Shown: positions 35,204-46,436 of the stretch, piece after piece
How positions within the stretch are numbered: position 1 is the first letter of the stretch
Layout: the number at the start of each line of letters is the position of its first letter
Origin: Nipponacmea schrenckii
Lineage: Eukaryota > Mollusca > Gastropoda > Lottiidae
DNA: 64,000 bases
Direction: 5' to 3'
Assembly: GCA_030562195.1 (NCBI GenBank)
Contig: CM060201.1
Span: forward strand, 31,788,067 to 31,852,066
Position numbers and translations under genes: made by a program
Notes under the pieces: model-generated
Database searches by the model: none
Told to the model about the DNA's origin: nothing
Seen by the model: the letters and a program-made list of their open reading frames with translations, nothing else

Positions 35204-35404
35204 TTCACATATATGACTAATAATGAAATAAAAGAATATAACTAGGTTTTACCTAGTGTATTTACCTCAATGGAATTATGTATTTTTCCCAAATTGACCA
35301 TATTTGAGTTTTGGGGCAGTAGTAAAGTGTCCACACTTATAGCAATGATCTCCCCTAATCTAATTAACAGAGAAAAAATGAACAACCTCATAAAATGACA
35401 CAAT

Positions 35405-35735
35405 TTAGCCTAGTGTTAGGGTGTATTGAGACGAGTCTCAATGAAAGCACTGGCCTAGGTCACAGAACAATAGATGAGCTTGGTTGTGTGGAATTAATTA
35501 TTAGTATGATTTTAGACACACAAACACACCTTCATAAACAGATACTCCGATATAAAGTATTTAGTATGAATGGCACCAGTCTGAAATAAGAATTTCCTGA
35601 AATCTAACTTAGAAATTGATATACCCAATAAAAAAATTTCTACTTTTAGGATTTGAGCATGGTTAAATGGTTCAAGCCTACCATGGACGAGAAAAGTGCT
35701 AAGATTTTGATTTCTTTTGTAAGCTTCATCTAGAC
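35405..35735 (+). repeat. Dispersed repeat, copy inverted relative to 48068-48405
   Basis: AGTGTTAGGGTGTATTGAGA, CGAGTCTCAATGAAAGCACT, ACAATAGATGAGCTTGG, then CTGAAATAAGAATTTCCTGA and GCTAAGATTTTGATTTCTTT. The same order appears reversed about 12.7 kb downstream. It contains the palindrome TATTGAGACGAGTCTCAATG. The spurious ORF 35395-35589 lies inside it. Confidence 0.8.
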
Positions 35736-36154
35736 GCTTTGGGTATACATGAGGAGATTTGTCTTTTGAGTTCAGAGTAATAGCGTTTTATTATTATGGA
35801 GGCTTTGGTACTGTAGAAGTAAATGTAGTTACAAAAGGAATTATTTGTTTGTTGTCCTAAATATTAAGACAATTTGGTATCACAGTCTGTAGTTGGTCGA
35901 TCCAGTAACTTTCGCGCTGTAGACATCTAAGCTTAGGTTTGCTAGTAGGTGACGAAAAACTGCTTATGGTATGATGGGAAGGTCATCAATGGAATGATTG
36001 GGAAGGTTGAATTGAAGTGATGTGCAATCGGTCAATTGGGGTCATTTTTTCTCAAGATGGCCAAAGTGTGTCATTCTTAATTGTTCAAGAAATCTTTTTG
36101 AATACTGGTACCCCCTTTTTCGTTGTGTGTATTAGTTTCCTTAAACAAGTAGTT

Positions 36155-36400
36155 GGCTAGCAAGATACGCCCACTTTAAAATATATTTTCGGTTTTAACA
36201 CAGGCAGAAACTCCAACATTATTTAGGTCTAATCCAAGTTCTTATCAATATAAATGTTCACTCCCAATTTCATTCAAATCAGATGAAACTTAGTCTCTAT
36301 TGCATTTACTAGATAATTTTCATGTGTTTGGACTAAGTCAAGGGCAATAACTCAAAAAACGTTCACCGAAATGTAGTCACTATAAGGTAAGGGATAGAGT
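36155..36400 (-). repeat. Family B end and one unit
   Basis: GGCTAGCAAGATACGCCCAC, ACTTTAAAATATATTTTCGG, then CCAATTTCATTCAAATCAGA and AGTCAAGGGCAATAACTCAA. The first part is the mirror of 15845-15890. Confidence 0.6.
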
Positions 36401-36666
36401 ACGAAAACTATGTATTAAGGCCCCCGCACATGGAGAGAATATAAAGCATGCCACTTACGCTTGACTAGTAGCACACCGTGTGTGGGTGATTTTCGGTGTG
36501 CATTTGTCCACTCGTGGACGTGTGGAAAATATTTATCGTGTTTGATATTTCTGGCTAGGTGTGGACGATGGCACACTGTGTGCAGGCTACTGTGCGCTAC
36601 TTTCTCAGGCGACAGATTCAATGTGCATGCGTTATTGGCTTTTAAAAAGATGGCGCCGTCCAGTGA

Positions 36667-36820
36667 AGTGGTGACAGGACAGAAGCAATCCTTGAGGATA
36701 AGTTTGTTGAATTGTGGCATGATTTTCCCTGCCTCTATGATATTCGATCAACAGAATTTAAAGACAGAGACAAACGTGACAGTGCTATTAAAAAAACTGC
36801 TACAGCCCTTGAGCAAACTG
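36667..36820 (+). pseudogene. MADF domain fragment (transposon-type)
   Basis: The frame 36694-36820 reads EDKFVELWHDFPCLYDIRST then EFKDRDKRDSAIKKTATALE, followed by a donor-like GTAAGATC at 36821. This is the first half of a MADF (Myb/SANT-like in Adf-1) DNA-binding domain, with the W-x(4)-PCLYD and the YK-x-R-D-x-R pattern. The frame is open only from 36667, after a TGA. An ATG at 36650 is in another frame, so a one-base shift may have broken it. MADF proteins accompany PIF/Harbinger transposons in many animals. No second half was found. Confidence 0.65.
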
Positions 36821-36923
36821 GTAAGATCCTGATTATTCAATATTCAACAGCTAGGCTCTAGCTAGGCCTAGACCTTGATCATACCAAAATAGCCCCATGA
36901 TAAAGGGCGTGTTTATAAGATAG

Positions 36924-37106
36924 CTATTTGTGATTCAAGTTGTTTTTCAATTTCAAAATGTACCCGTAGGCAATATGGTTTTGAATGATGCAGCAACTGC
37001 CTTTGTCAATTTTCCTTATAATAATATTCTTGTCAATTTTTAGGTTATTGAGAGTTTTGAGTTCAAAATTGGTAAGATTTTTTTTCTCATTTGCCAATTT
37101 CTTCAT
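36924..37106 (-). pseudogene. Penelope-like retroelement fragment (N-terminal RT region)
   Basis: The minus frame reads NFELKTLNNLKIDKNIIIRK then IDKGSCCIIQN. This matches the Penelope-like pattern of an acidic/Lys helix, 'IxIxxxDKGxxxV', before the RT core. It is truncated on both sides and not part of a host gene. Confidence 0.6.
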
Positions 37107-37315
37107 GTAAATTGTTGCAAATATTTAAAATATTTTGGCATTATCTGGTGGATTCCAGCCAGATTTATCCGTAAATTTGTTTCGTTTACCAAAGCCCAGT
37201 TTTCCTGAAAATAATTATTTAATTTACATGTTCATTTAATTTCAGTTACCCACGTTAAAATTAGTTAAAAATCATTGGTGTTATACAAAGTTTTTGTCAT
37301 TTTGACCCAATGTAT

Positions 37316-37385
37316 AAATCTGTGCTACACCAAGAAAGTGTTATCCCAATAACAAAAATATTGTTGTAACACCACTTTCTAAATG
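37316..37385. repeat. Half copy of the 61096-61297 foldback element
   Basis: TCTGTGCTACACCAAGAAAG, TGTTATCCCAATAACAAAAA and TATTGTTGTAACACCACTTT match one arm of the large palindrome at 61110-61297, without its mirror arm. Confidence 0.75.
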
Positions 37386-37456
37386 ACATTAAATCATCTA
37401 ATGTATAAATCATTGACACAATGATATCTCAATCAGGACAGAGAAATAAGCAATAA

Positions 37457-37530
37457 TCAGTGAAACCCCTCTAAACCTGCAGACGATCAGACCCATGATA
37501 AATGCCGGTTTGTAAGGGTTTGTAGTATCA
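37457..37530. repeat. Fragment of the 58762-59090 MITE
   Basis: TAATCAGTGAAACCCCTCTA, AACCTGCAGACGATCAGACC and GATAAATGCCGGTTTGTAAG resemble the 5' end of that MITE. Confidence 0.6.
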
Positions 37531-38019
37531 TCATCCAACTTTCAGTATAGTATGCCTGAAGTAGTAAAATATTTATAATCAGGTAGTGATTTACGTACCT
37601 TGCAATATTTTGATTAATTAAGTACCGGTAACAGATATTATGCTAGATCCATAGTGCATTACTGGTTTAACCTATTTTAGTGGAACTTCCGAGCCTCGAA
37701 AACAGTAAGATTAACTATTCGGAAGAGATCTAAAGTTTGCAATAAAAAAAAAACACACAAGGTGTTGACACTGATGGACTTTGATATGTTTTCAGAGAGT
37801 AGACAATAAACATCTAGCCTACAAATACAAATTTGACCTATTTCCATCTAGAAAGAAAGCGTTCTTCAGGTGCTAAATTATGAAACATTCATTAGATTCT
37901 AAAATTTTATGTTCATATTCAAAAACAACATTGGTGGTCGTGGGAGAGAAGTAAGATCATAAGCAAGTAATGTAAGTACGGTTTTCTATTATCGATGGAT
38001 ATTATTAATGGTATCCAGT

Positions 38020-38145
38020 TAAAACTGTAACATGTCAAAACGGTAACAAATTTTATTAGTTAAAACAGTAACAACTCCGCTAAAACTGTACTAAAAAATT
38101 TCGGTTAAAACGGTAACTCCGCTAAAACGGTAACAGATATTTCGG
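38020..38145. repeat. Short imperfect repeats of TTAAAACGGTAAC
   Basis: About six spaced copies of the core (G)TTAAAAC(T/G)GTAAC or GCTAAAACGGTAAC. No wider element is visible. Confidence 0.6.
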
Positions 38146-38760
38146 TGAATAAAAAAAGATATTTTGTACAAATCTTTAATATAAACATTTCGTAAAAGTA
38201 AAAATAACAATGGAGCATTTTGTGAAAATGTATGCATAGTTCTACTATGAACGCACCTCGTCCGACGAAGAGTAAGTTGACAAAACAGAGACACCATAAT
38301 TTTTAGTGCTAAAACCTAAGATATTGTCTCTATCGTACTGAGGCCTACATGTAAACTATTTATATATTTCTTTAATATATGGGCTTTTTGTAATCTGTAC
38401 AAAAATAGAAGGCTAATAATATTTTAATTTCGTTCACAACGTGCGTACATACATATCCCCTTCAGTTGGCATACCTACCCTATAATAAATCAAACCTTCT
38501 AATGGCAATTTTTCATGACAAAGATGTATGATTCCGATCAGGTCAACTTGTGATTACATTTCTTCGACTTTCCTCAACGTTTTAAAAAAACAAAACAAAC
38601 TGATATTTTGCGACTGGATAATCCCGATTTCCTTCCGGTTCCGATCAGGGATACCTTCGACTATTCCTAAATTACCGAGTCATTCCCATTTTGCCCGATA
38701 TGTTGTTGCATTGACTTATGTTAAATTTTCCAATACTGCAAAAGATCTATATCTACGGTA

Positions 38761-38964
38761 GCGTTCGGGGGCCATATTTACAGAAGAATAAAAATAATAT
38801 TATCATTAATTTTAACTTACTATGTCAAAATTAAACCAACTGATTATTTCTCGAAATAAATGTATTGATAAAATTTCGAATCAATCGGTTTAATTTCGAC
38901 ATGGTAAGTTAAAATTAATGATAACATTATTTTTTTTTCTTCTGTTAATATGGCCCCAGAACGC
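38761..38964. mobile_element. Foldback palindrome, arms of about 85 bp
   Basis: GCGTTCGGGGGCCATATTTA at 38761 mirrors TATGGCCCCAGAACGC, ending at 38964. The inner ATTTTAACTTACTATGTCAA and TTGACATAGTAAGTTAAAAT-like arms also pair, and a loop of about 35 bp separates them. The flanks CTACGGTA and TTCCGTA show no clear target duplication. Confidence 0.85.
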
Positions 38965-39109
38965 TTCCGTATATATCATATTAAATCATCAATTTAATCA
39001 AGAAGTCCATTCAGGCTAATCTGACAAAACTAGACTGACAGAGGATGTGTGTCCCACATATAGTAAAAGACTCTCTTCTAATCCAAGTTGTTTTCAACTA
39101 AAACATTTT

Positions 39110-39128
39110 GGTCAGGGGCGTAGCGTAC
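39110..39128 (+). repeat. Left terminal inverted repeat of the 6.56 kb block
   Basis: 19 bp, exact reverse complement of 45653-45671. Confidence 0.92.
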
Positions 39129-39171
39129 GGGGGGTGATAGGGGGGGGGGGAGAATCCCCGAACCCCCTGCC

Positions 39172-39490
39172 ATGTCGGTAAAACGCAGAATAGGTCGAAA
39201 TAGGACATAATAACATGGTTTTCCGATGAAAATTGATAATTTGGACCAGTGGAAAAGACTTCCAAAATCGCGTCAGATGTATTCTCCGGGTTTCCTAGTT
39301 TGTAAAATTTTCCGGGGATGGCGGGGGGTTTCGGGGATTCTCCCCCGGAAAATTTTACAACTTAGGAAACCCGGAGAATACATCTGACGCGATTTTGGAA
39401 GTCGTTTCCACCGGTCAAAATTATTATCAATTTTCATCAGAAAACCGTATGTTTTATATAGCTCTTTCTACCTATTCTGCGTTATACCGA
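39172..39490. repeat. Foldback with about 150-bp arms, GC-rich centre
   Basis: The left arm GTCGGTAAAACGCAGAATAG through TCCAAAATCGCGTCAGATGT pairs with the right arm ACATCTGACGCGATTTTGGA through CTATTCTGCGTTATACCGAC. The centre is GGGGATGGCGGGGGGTTTCG. The left arm starts inside a G-run, so strong secondary structure is likely. Confidence 0.88.
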
Positions 39491-39507
39491 CAAGTTGAGG
39501 AAAAATC

Positions 39508-42210
39508 ACTTTTTATGTAGACGAACAGTTTTCCGATAACATCATAACTGACACAAGGTTTCCACTTTTTCGGTAAACAAATCGGTTTTACCGACGGCTC
39601 CATCTATGACCTTCTTCTATCGGCCAATTCCACGTTTTACCGACAAATTCAAATAGCGAACAGCTTACCGATAACAAGGGTATCGGTTAACCAATCGGTT
39701 TTACCGAAGACTCCAGTCATAACTAACTTATACCGACCGATTCCGGTAGTTTCAGTAAAAAAAAATACTTATAATGTTGACAGTTTACTGACAAAATCAT
39801 AACCAACACAAGGTTTTTTACTTTTTAGGTTAATTGGTTTTACCGACGGTCCCACCTTACCGTCTTTTATCGACCGATAATAACCAACACAAGGTTTTGA
39901 GTTTTTAGGTAAATTAATCGGTTTAATCAATCGATTCCGCGTTTTACCGACGGTTCCGTCCATGACCTTTTTTACCGACCGCTTCCGCAGTAAAATCAAC
40001 ATTTGTACACTTAATTTGACATTTGTTCGCTAAATTCATAATTTGTTGTTAAAAATTTATCATTCAAATAAAGAATAAACAAATAAACGATTAAGCCGAA
40101 CTAATAGTGCCCACTTCATAACGCCGAATGAAGTTTACCGAACAAATGTTGAAAAACATTTCTCGCATTTCATGAGAACGTTATCATTATGACGACAAGT
40201 GGCGCTGCTCAATCTGAGTTAGGGCTTCGTTCCTATTTATTTGGTCAATTTTTATGGCCGGCCAGTGGCTGTGTACAAAGTAAAGAATCTTATTATGAAG
40301 TCCAATTTGATAAAAAGCGAAGTTTTTAATCAAACTCTTGGTACTATTGGAATGTAAGATTTTGAGATAAATATGGTGCCTATACCAGGAAATGTTTTGA
40401 AAAATGGCCATTTTTTGTACAGTCCACAGTGATGGTTGTGGGACAGATATTTTGATGGGATTAGCAAAATCCCTACATGGTTTCTTCATACCTTTGAAGA
40501 TGTCGAAAATTCCAATATAAAAGTACATGTATTTTCATGACAAGCTTAGTTACTGGCCAGTTCTGGCCAATCTTAGAAAAATAGCCAATTTTTAAATAGT
40601 CCACTCTGATGGTGGTGGGCTATATGTTTTGATGGAATTGGCAGAATCCCAACCACATGGCGCCTTCAGACCTGTGAATATCCCAAAAATTCCAAAGAAA
40701 TGGTATTTTCATGCCAAACTTAGTGACTGGTCAGTAAGAGATGAAGACTCTTCATAGCCAATTTTGAAAAATGGCCAATTTTTTAACAGTCCACGATGAT
40801 GGTGGTCGAGCATAATTTTTGATGGCAGAATCCTAACTACACGGTGCATTCAGACCTGAGAATAAATCAAATAATTCCAATGTAATGGTATTTTCATTCC
40901 AAACGTAGTGACTGGCCAGTCAGTGATGAAAACTCTTCATGGCCATTTGATAAAATATGGCCAATTTTTTATCAGTCCACGCTGATGGTGGAGGGGCATA
41001 AGTTTTGATGGGATTGGTAAGAATCCCTACCACATGTGGTGCAATCAGACCTTTGAAAATCCAAAAAATTCCAATGAAATGGTATTTTCATGCCAAATTT
41101 AGCGACTGGCCAGTCAGTGATGAAGACTCTTCATGGCAAATCATTTGAAAAATGACATTTGTTTGAAAAGTCCACGCTGATGGTGGTGGGGAATAAATTT
41201 TGAATTGGCAGAATCCCAACCAAATAGTGGCTTCTGACCTTTATGCCCCACCACCATCAGCGTGCACTGTTAAAAATTAAGCCATAACGAATCTTCATCT
41301 TTATCTGGCCAGTAACTAAACTTGGCATGAAAATACTATTATATTGAAATTTTAGATATATTCACACGTCTGAAGAAACCATGTGGTTGGGATTTTGCAA
41401 ATTCCATCAAATTATCTTTCCCACCACCATCACTGTGGACTGTACAAAAATTGGCCATTTTGAAAACATTTCATGGTATAAGCACCATATTTATCTCAAA
41501 ATCTCACATTCCAATGAATAAAGAGTACCAAGAGTTTGATTAAAAACTTCGCTTTTTATCAAATTAGAATTCATAATAAGATTCTTTACTTTGTATACAG
41601 CCACCGGCCGGCCATAAAAATTGACCAAATAAATAGAAACGAAGCCCTAACTCAAATTGAGCAGCGCCACTTGTCGTCATAATGATAATGTTCTCATGAA
41701 ATGCGAGAAATGTTTTTCAACATTTGTTCGGTAAACTTCATTCGGCGTTATGAAGTGGGCACTATTAGTTCGGCTTTATCGTTAATTTGTTCAGTAATAT
41801 TCTTTATTCGAATGATAAATTTTTAACAACAAATTATGAATTTAGCGAACGAATGTCAAATTAAGCGTACAAATGTTGATTTTACTGTACTAATGTTTAA
41901 CACCGAAATAAGCATTAAGAATGATTAATTATGGCAGGGATTGTCTTCCATAGTTGCGGGGTGGTTAGATCATTGAGGTACTCATCGATTGCATCGACAC
42001 TGAAAATCAACCGTATCGATTCATAAAATCATTCGATCTATATGATCAACATCATTGTACGTCAAATTATCGATTCAATCAACTTAGCGGTACTTCATAA
42101 TTGTCGATCTAATCAACTTAGCGGTACTTCATAAATGGCCAAGTCGATCGATACGATCGTCATGATCGACAGAGTCTGCGTTAAATTATCGATTCAATAA
42201 ACTTAGCGGT
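39508..42210. repeat. 2703-bp tandem duplication, copy 1
   Basis: Matches 42211-44913 base for base over long stretches. By eye I noticed two substitutions (AGTAAAATC/AGTATAATC near 39993/42696; TTAATTATGG/TTAATAATGG near 41930/44633). The junction shares ACT or ACTT with both flanks. The unit contains foldback arms (39990-40560 and 41240-41890) and four to five tandem subunits of about 150 bp between them, with CAGTCCACGATGATGGTGGT. Confidence 0.95.
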
Positions 42211-44913
42211 ACTTTTTATGTAGACGAACAGTTTTCCGATAACATCATAACTGACACAAGGTTTCCACTTTTTCGGTAAACAAATCGGTTTTACCGACGG
42301 CTCCATCTATGACCTTCTTCTATCGGCCAATTCCACGTTTTACCGACAAATTCAAATAGCGAACAGCTTACCGATAACAAGGGTATCGGTTAACCAATCG
42401 GTTTTACCGAAGACTCCAGTCATAACTAACTTATACCGACCGATTCCGGTAGTTTCAGTAAAAAAAAATACTTATAATGTTGACAGTTTACTGACAAAAT
42501 CATAACCAACACAAGGTTTTTTACTTTTTAGGTTAATTGGTTTTACCGACGGTCCCACCTTACCGTCTTTTATCGACCGATAATAACCAACACAAGGTTT
42601 TGAGTTTTTAGGTAAATTAATCGGTTTAATCAATCGATTCCGCGTTTTACCGACGGTTCCGTCCATGACCTTTTTTACCGACCGCTTCCGCAGTATAATC
42701 AACATTTGTACACTTAATTTGACATTTGTTCGCTAAATTCATAATTTGTTGTTAAAAATTTATCATTCAAATAAAGAATAAACAAATAAACGATTAAGCC
42801 GAACTAATAGTGCCCACTTCATAACGCCGAATGAAGTTTACCGAACAAATGTTGAAAAACATTTCTCGCATTTCATGAGAACGTTATCATTATGACGACA
42901 AGTGGCGCTGCTCAATCTGAGTTAGGGCTTCGTTCCTATTTATTTGGTCAATTTTTATGGCCGGCCAGTGGCTGTGTACAAAGTAAAGAATCTTATTATG
43001 AAGTCCAATTTGATAAAAAGCGAAGTTTTTAATCAAACTCTTGGTACTATTGGAATGTAAGATTTTGAGATAAATATGGTGCCTATACCAGGAAATGTTT
43101 TGAAAAATGGCCATTTTTTGTACAGTCCACAGTGATGGTTGTGGGACAGATATTTTGATGGGATTAGCAAAATCCCTACATGGTTTCTTCATACCTTTGA
43201 AGATGTCGAAAATTCCAATATAAAAGTACATGTATTTTCATGACAAGCTTAGTTACTGGCCAGTTCTGGCCAATCTTAGAAAAATAGCCAATTTTTAAAT
43301 AGTCCACTCTGATGGTGGTGGGCTATATGTTTTGATGGAATTGGCAGAATCCCAACCACATGGCGCCTTCAGACCTGTGAATATCCCAAAAATTCCAAAG
43401 AAATGGTATTTTCATGCCAAACTTAGTGACTGGTCAGTAAGAGATGAAGACTCTTCATAGCCAATTTTGAAAAATGGCCAATTTTTTAACAGTCCACGAT
43501 GATGGTGGTCGAGCATAATTTTTGATGGCAGAATCCTAACTACACGGTGCATTCAGACCTGAGAATAAATCAAATAATTCCAATGTAATGGTATTTTCAT
43601 TCCAAACGTAGTGACTGGCCAGTCAGTGATGAAAACTCTTCATGGCCATTTGATAAAATATGGCCAATTTTTTATCAGTCCACGCTGATGGTGGAGGGGC
43701 ATAAGTTTTGATGGGATTGGTAAGAATCCCTACCACATGTGGTGCAATCAGACCTTTGAAAATCCAAAAAATTCCAATGAAATGGTATTTTCATGCCAAA
43801 TTTAGCGACTGGCCAGTCAGTGATGAAGACTCTTCATGGCAAATCATTTGAAAAATGACATTTGTTTGAAAAGTCCACGCTGATGGTGGTGGGGAATAAA
43901 TTTTGAATTGGCAGAATCCCAACCAAATAGTGGCTTCTGACCTTTATGCCCCACCACCATCAGCGTGCACTGTTAAAAATTAAGCCATAACGAATCTTCA
44001 TCTTTATCTGGCCAGTAACTAAACTTGGCATGAAAATACTATTATATTGAAATTTTAGATATATTCACACGTCTGAAGAAACCATGTGGTTGGGATTTTG
44101 CAAATTCCATCAAATTATCTTTCCCACCACCATCACTGTGGACTGTACAAAAATTGGCCATTTTGAAAACATTTCATGGTATAAGCACCATATTTATCTC
44201 AAAATCTCACATTCCAATGAATAAAGAGTACCAAGAGTTTGATTAAAAACTTCGCTTTTTATCAAATTAGAATTCATAATAAGATTCTTTACTTTGTATA
44301 CAGCCACCGGCCGGCCATAAAAATTGACCAAATAAATAGAAACGAAGCCCTAACTCAAATTGAGCAGCGCCACTTGTCGTCATAATGATAATGTTCTCAT
44401 GAAATGCGAGAAATGTTTTTCAACATTTGTTCGGTAAACTTCATTCGGCGTTATGAAGTGGGCACTATTAGTTCGGCTTTATCGTTAATTTGTTCAGTAA
44501 TATTCTTTATTCGAATGATAAATTTTTAACAACAAATTATGAATTTAGCGAACGAATGTCAAATTAAGCGTACAAATGTTGATTTTACTGTACTAATGTT
44601 TAACACCGAAATAAGCATTAAGAATGATTAATAATGGCAGGGATTGTCTTCCATAGTTGCGGGGTGGTTAGATCATTGAGGTACTCATCGATTGCATCGA
44701 CACTGAAAATCAACCGTATCGATTCATAAAATCATTCGATCTATATGATCAACATCATTGTACGTCAAATTATCGATTCAATCAACTTAGCGGTACTTCA
44801 TAATTGTCGATCTAATCAACTTAGCGGTACTTCATAAATGGCCAAGTCGATCGATACGATCGTCATGATCGACAGAGTCTGCGTTAAATTATCGATTCAA
44901 TAAACTTAGCGGT
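42211..44913. repeat. 2703-bp tandem duplication, copy 2
   Basis: Second copy, offset exactly 2703 bp from the first. It continues into extra satellite units that copy 1 lacks. Confidence 0.95.
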
Positions 44914-45195
44914 ACTTCATAAATGGGGAAGTCGATCGATACGATCGTCACGATCGACAGAGTCGACGTCAAATTGTCGATTTAATCAACTTAGCGGTAC
45001 GTCATAAACGGGACATTTCTATCGATACGATCGTCACGATCGACAGAGTCGACGTCAAATTGTCGATTCAATCAACTTGGCGGTAATAAATAGGACATTT
45101 CTATCGATACGATCGTCACGATCGACAGAGTCGACGTCAAATTGTCTATTCAACCAACTTGGCGGTACTTCATTAATGGGACACTCTATCGATAC
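44914..45195. repeat. Short satellite, about 90-bp unit rich in GATCG/CGATC
   Basis: About three more units of TCGATCGATACGATCGTCAC, GATCGACAGAGTCGACGTCA and CAACTTAGCGGTACTTCATA. Earlier units sit at 42060-42210 and 44765-44913. The units are rich in self-complementary CpG words, unlike the surrounding AT-rich DNA. Confidence 0.85.
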
Positions 45196-45652
45196 GATAA
45201 CATCTTAACAGACACAAGGTGTTCACTCTTTCGGTAAACAAATCGGTTTTACCGACGGCTCCATCTATGACCTTCTTCTATCGGCCAATTCCACGTTTTA
45301 CCGACAAATTCAAATAGCGAACAGCTTACCGATAATAAGGGTATCGGTTAACCAATCGGTTAAGAAGTCATAACCAACTTATACCGACCGATTCCGGTAG
45401 TTTCAGTAAAAAAAAAATACTTATAATGTTGACAGTTTACTGATAAAATCATAACAAACAAAAGGTTTTTACTTTTTAGGTCAATTGGTTTTACCGACGG
45501 TCCCACCTTGCCGTCTTTTATCGACCGATAATAAACAACACAAGGTTTTGAGTTTTTAGGTTAATTAATCGGTTTAATCGATCGATTCCGCGTTTTACCG
45601 ACGGTTCAATCCATGACCTTTTTTACCGACCGATTCCGCGTTTAACCGACGC

Positions 45653-45671
45653 GTACGCTACGCCCCTGACC
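45653..45671 (-). repeat. Right terminal inverted repeat of the 6.56 kb block
   Basis: GTACGCTACGCCCCTGACC, exact mirror of the left end. Confidence 0.92.
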
Positions 45672-46436
45672 ACAAGAAATGACATAACAGGCCCACGAAA
45701 GTTTTCCCACTAGAGTTTCTAATTGGCGTTTACCTTCGCGCTTTTCTAAATATCCTGGGAGCATTTTTCGAGTACTCTTCACAAAGCTATTGCAGACTTG
45801 TAGGCCTCAATAATTCAAAGGGGACGTGGGGCTACATTTCATTGCGGTAGACCTATTAGTCTCCGATAAATAAAACATATTATAGCCTATTATGTGGACG
45901 TTTTCCATTTGAAATTTTGTTGACAGGTACTTGACACATAAGGCTTACTGTAGGCCTATTAAATCTTACGTCTGTAGGCCTATAGACTAACAAAGTAAGC
46001 TGAGTGAAATACTATATTTGGCGTAAACGTAGCCTATTATTTCAAGTTCGAAACACGCAGTAACAAGGTCAAGCCTGTCATCTAACGTTATATAAGTGAA
46101 GAATGCTATAATGAACTTATTGAGGAGTAAAGAAACAAAACAACAATATTTTACAAGCCAAGTAGCCTATAGGCCTACAGCTATAGGCCTAGGCCTTACA
46201 ACTTAGGTTCACAAGTCCGCCGTGACAGCGATCCTTCCTATCAGCTGGTCCTTGACTCCTTGGCCAAACCTCTTGGCATGGATCTTTCCCGGATTATCCT
46301 TACACCCATTTACAGCTGAGTGGACTGGAATTATGAGTGAAGATGACTTATTTAAGGTCATCGAACTTTCACACACCGATCGAGATTAGAACTCACGTCC
46401 GACATTTTCAACGTCCAAGCAAATGATGTCATGATG
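45672..46436. other. No gene recognised
   Basis: Contains several TAGGCCTA words but no exon-like frame. Confidence 0.4.

Larger units (their letters stand above)
39110..45671. mobile_element. 6.56 kb composite block with perfect 19-bp terminal inverted repeats
   Basis: GGTCAGGGGCGTAGCGTAC at 39110-39128 is exactly inverted at 45653-45671. Inside are a foldback (39172-39490), an almost identical 2703-bp tandem duplication (39508-42210 and 42211-44913), a CpG-rich satellite (44914-45195) and a partial third copy of the duplication's start (45196-45650). Many short motifs repeat the words TTTTACCGAC and ATCGGTTTTACCG. No transposase-like frame was found; the two 113-codon minus frames lie in foldback arms. 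The CAGGGGCGTAGC end resembles hAT-type ends, but no 8-bp duplication flanks it. It is probably a large non-autonomous transposon or a nest of them. Confidence 0.8.

Noticed and set aside
34968..35216. 82-codon plus ORF
   Set aside because: Antisense shadow of the first SPRYD3 coding exon.
36415..36720. 101-codon minus ORF overlapping a 123-codon plus ORF
   Set aside because: The real signal here is the MADF frame, which is neither of these. Both are shadows.
39769..40002. 77-codon minus ORF, repeated at 42472-42705
   Set aside because: It is built from repeated TTTTACCGAC words; no family resemblance.
40187..40528. 113-codon minus ORF, repeated at 42890-43231
   Set aside because: It lies in a foldback arm of the 2703-bp duplication. 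Identity between the copies comes from the duplication, not from selection on a protein.
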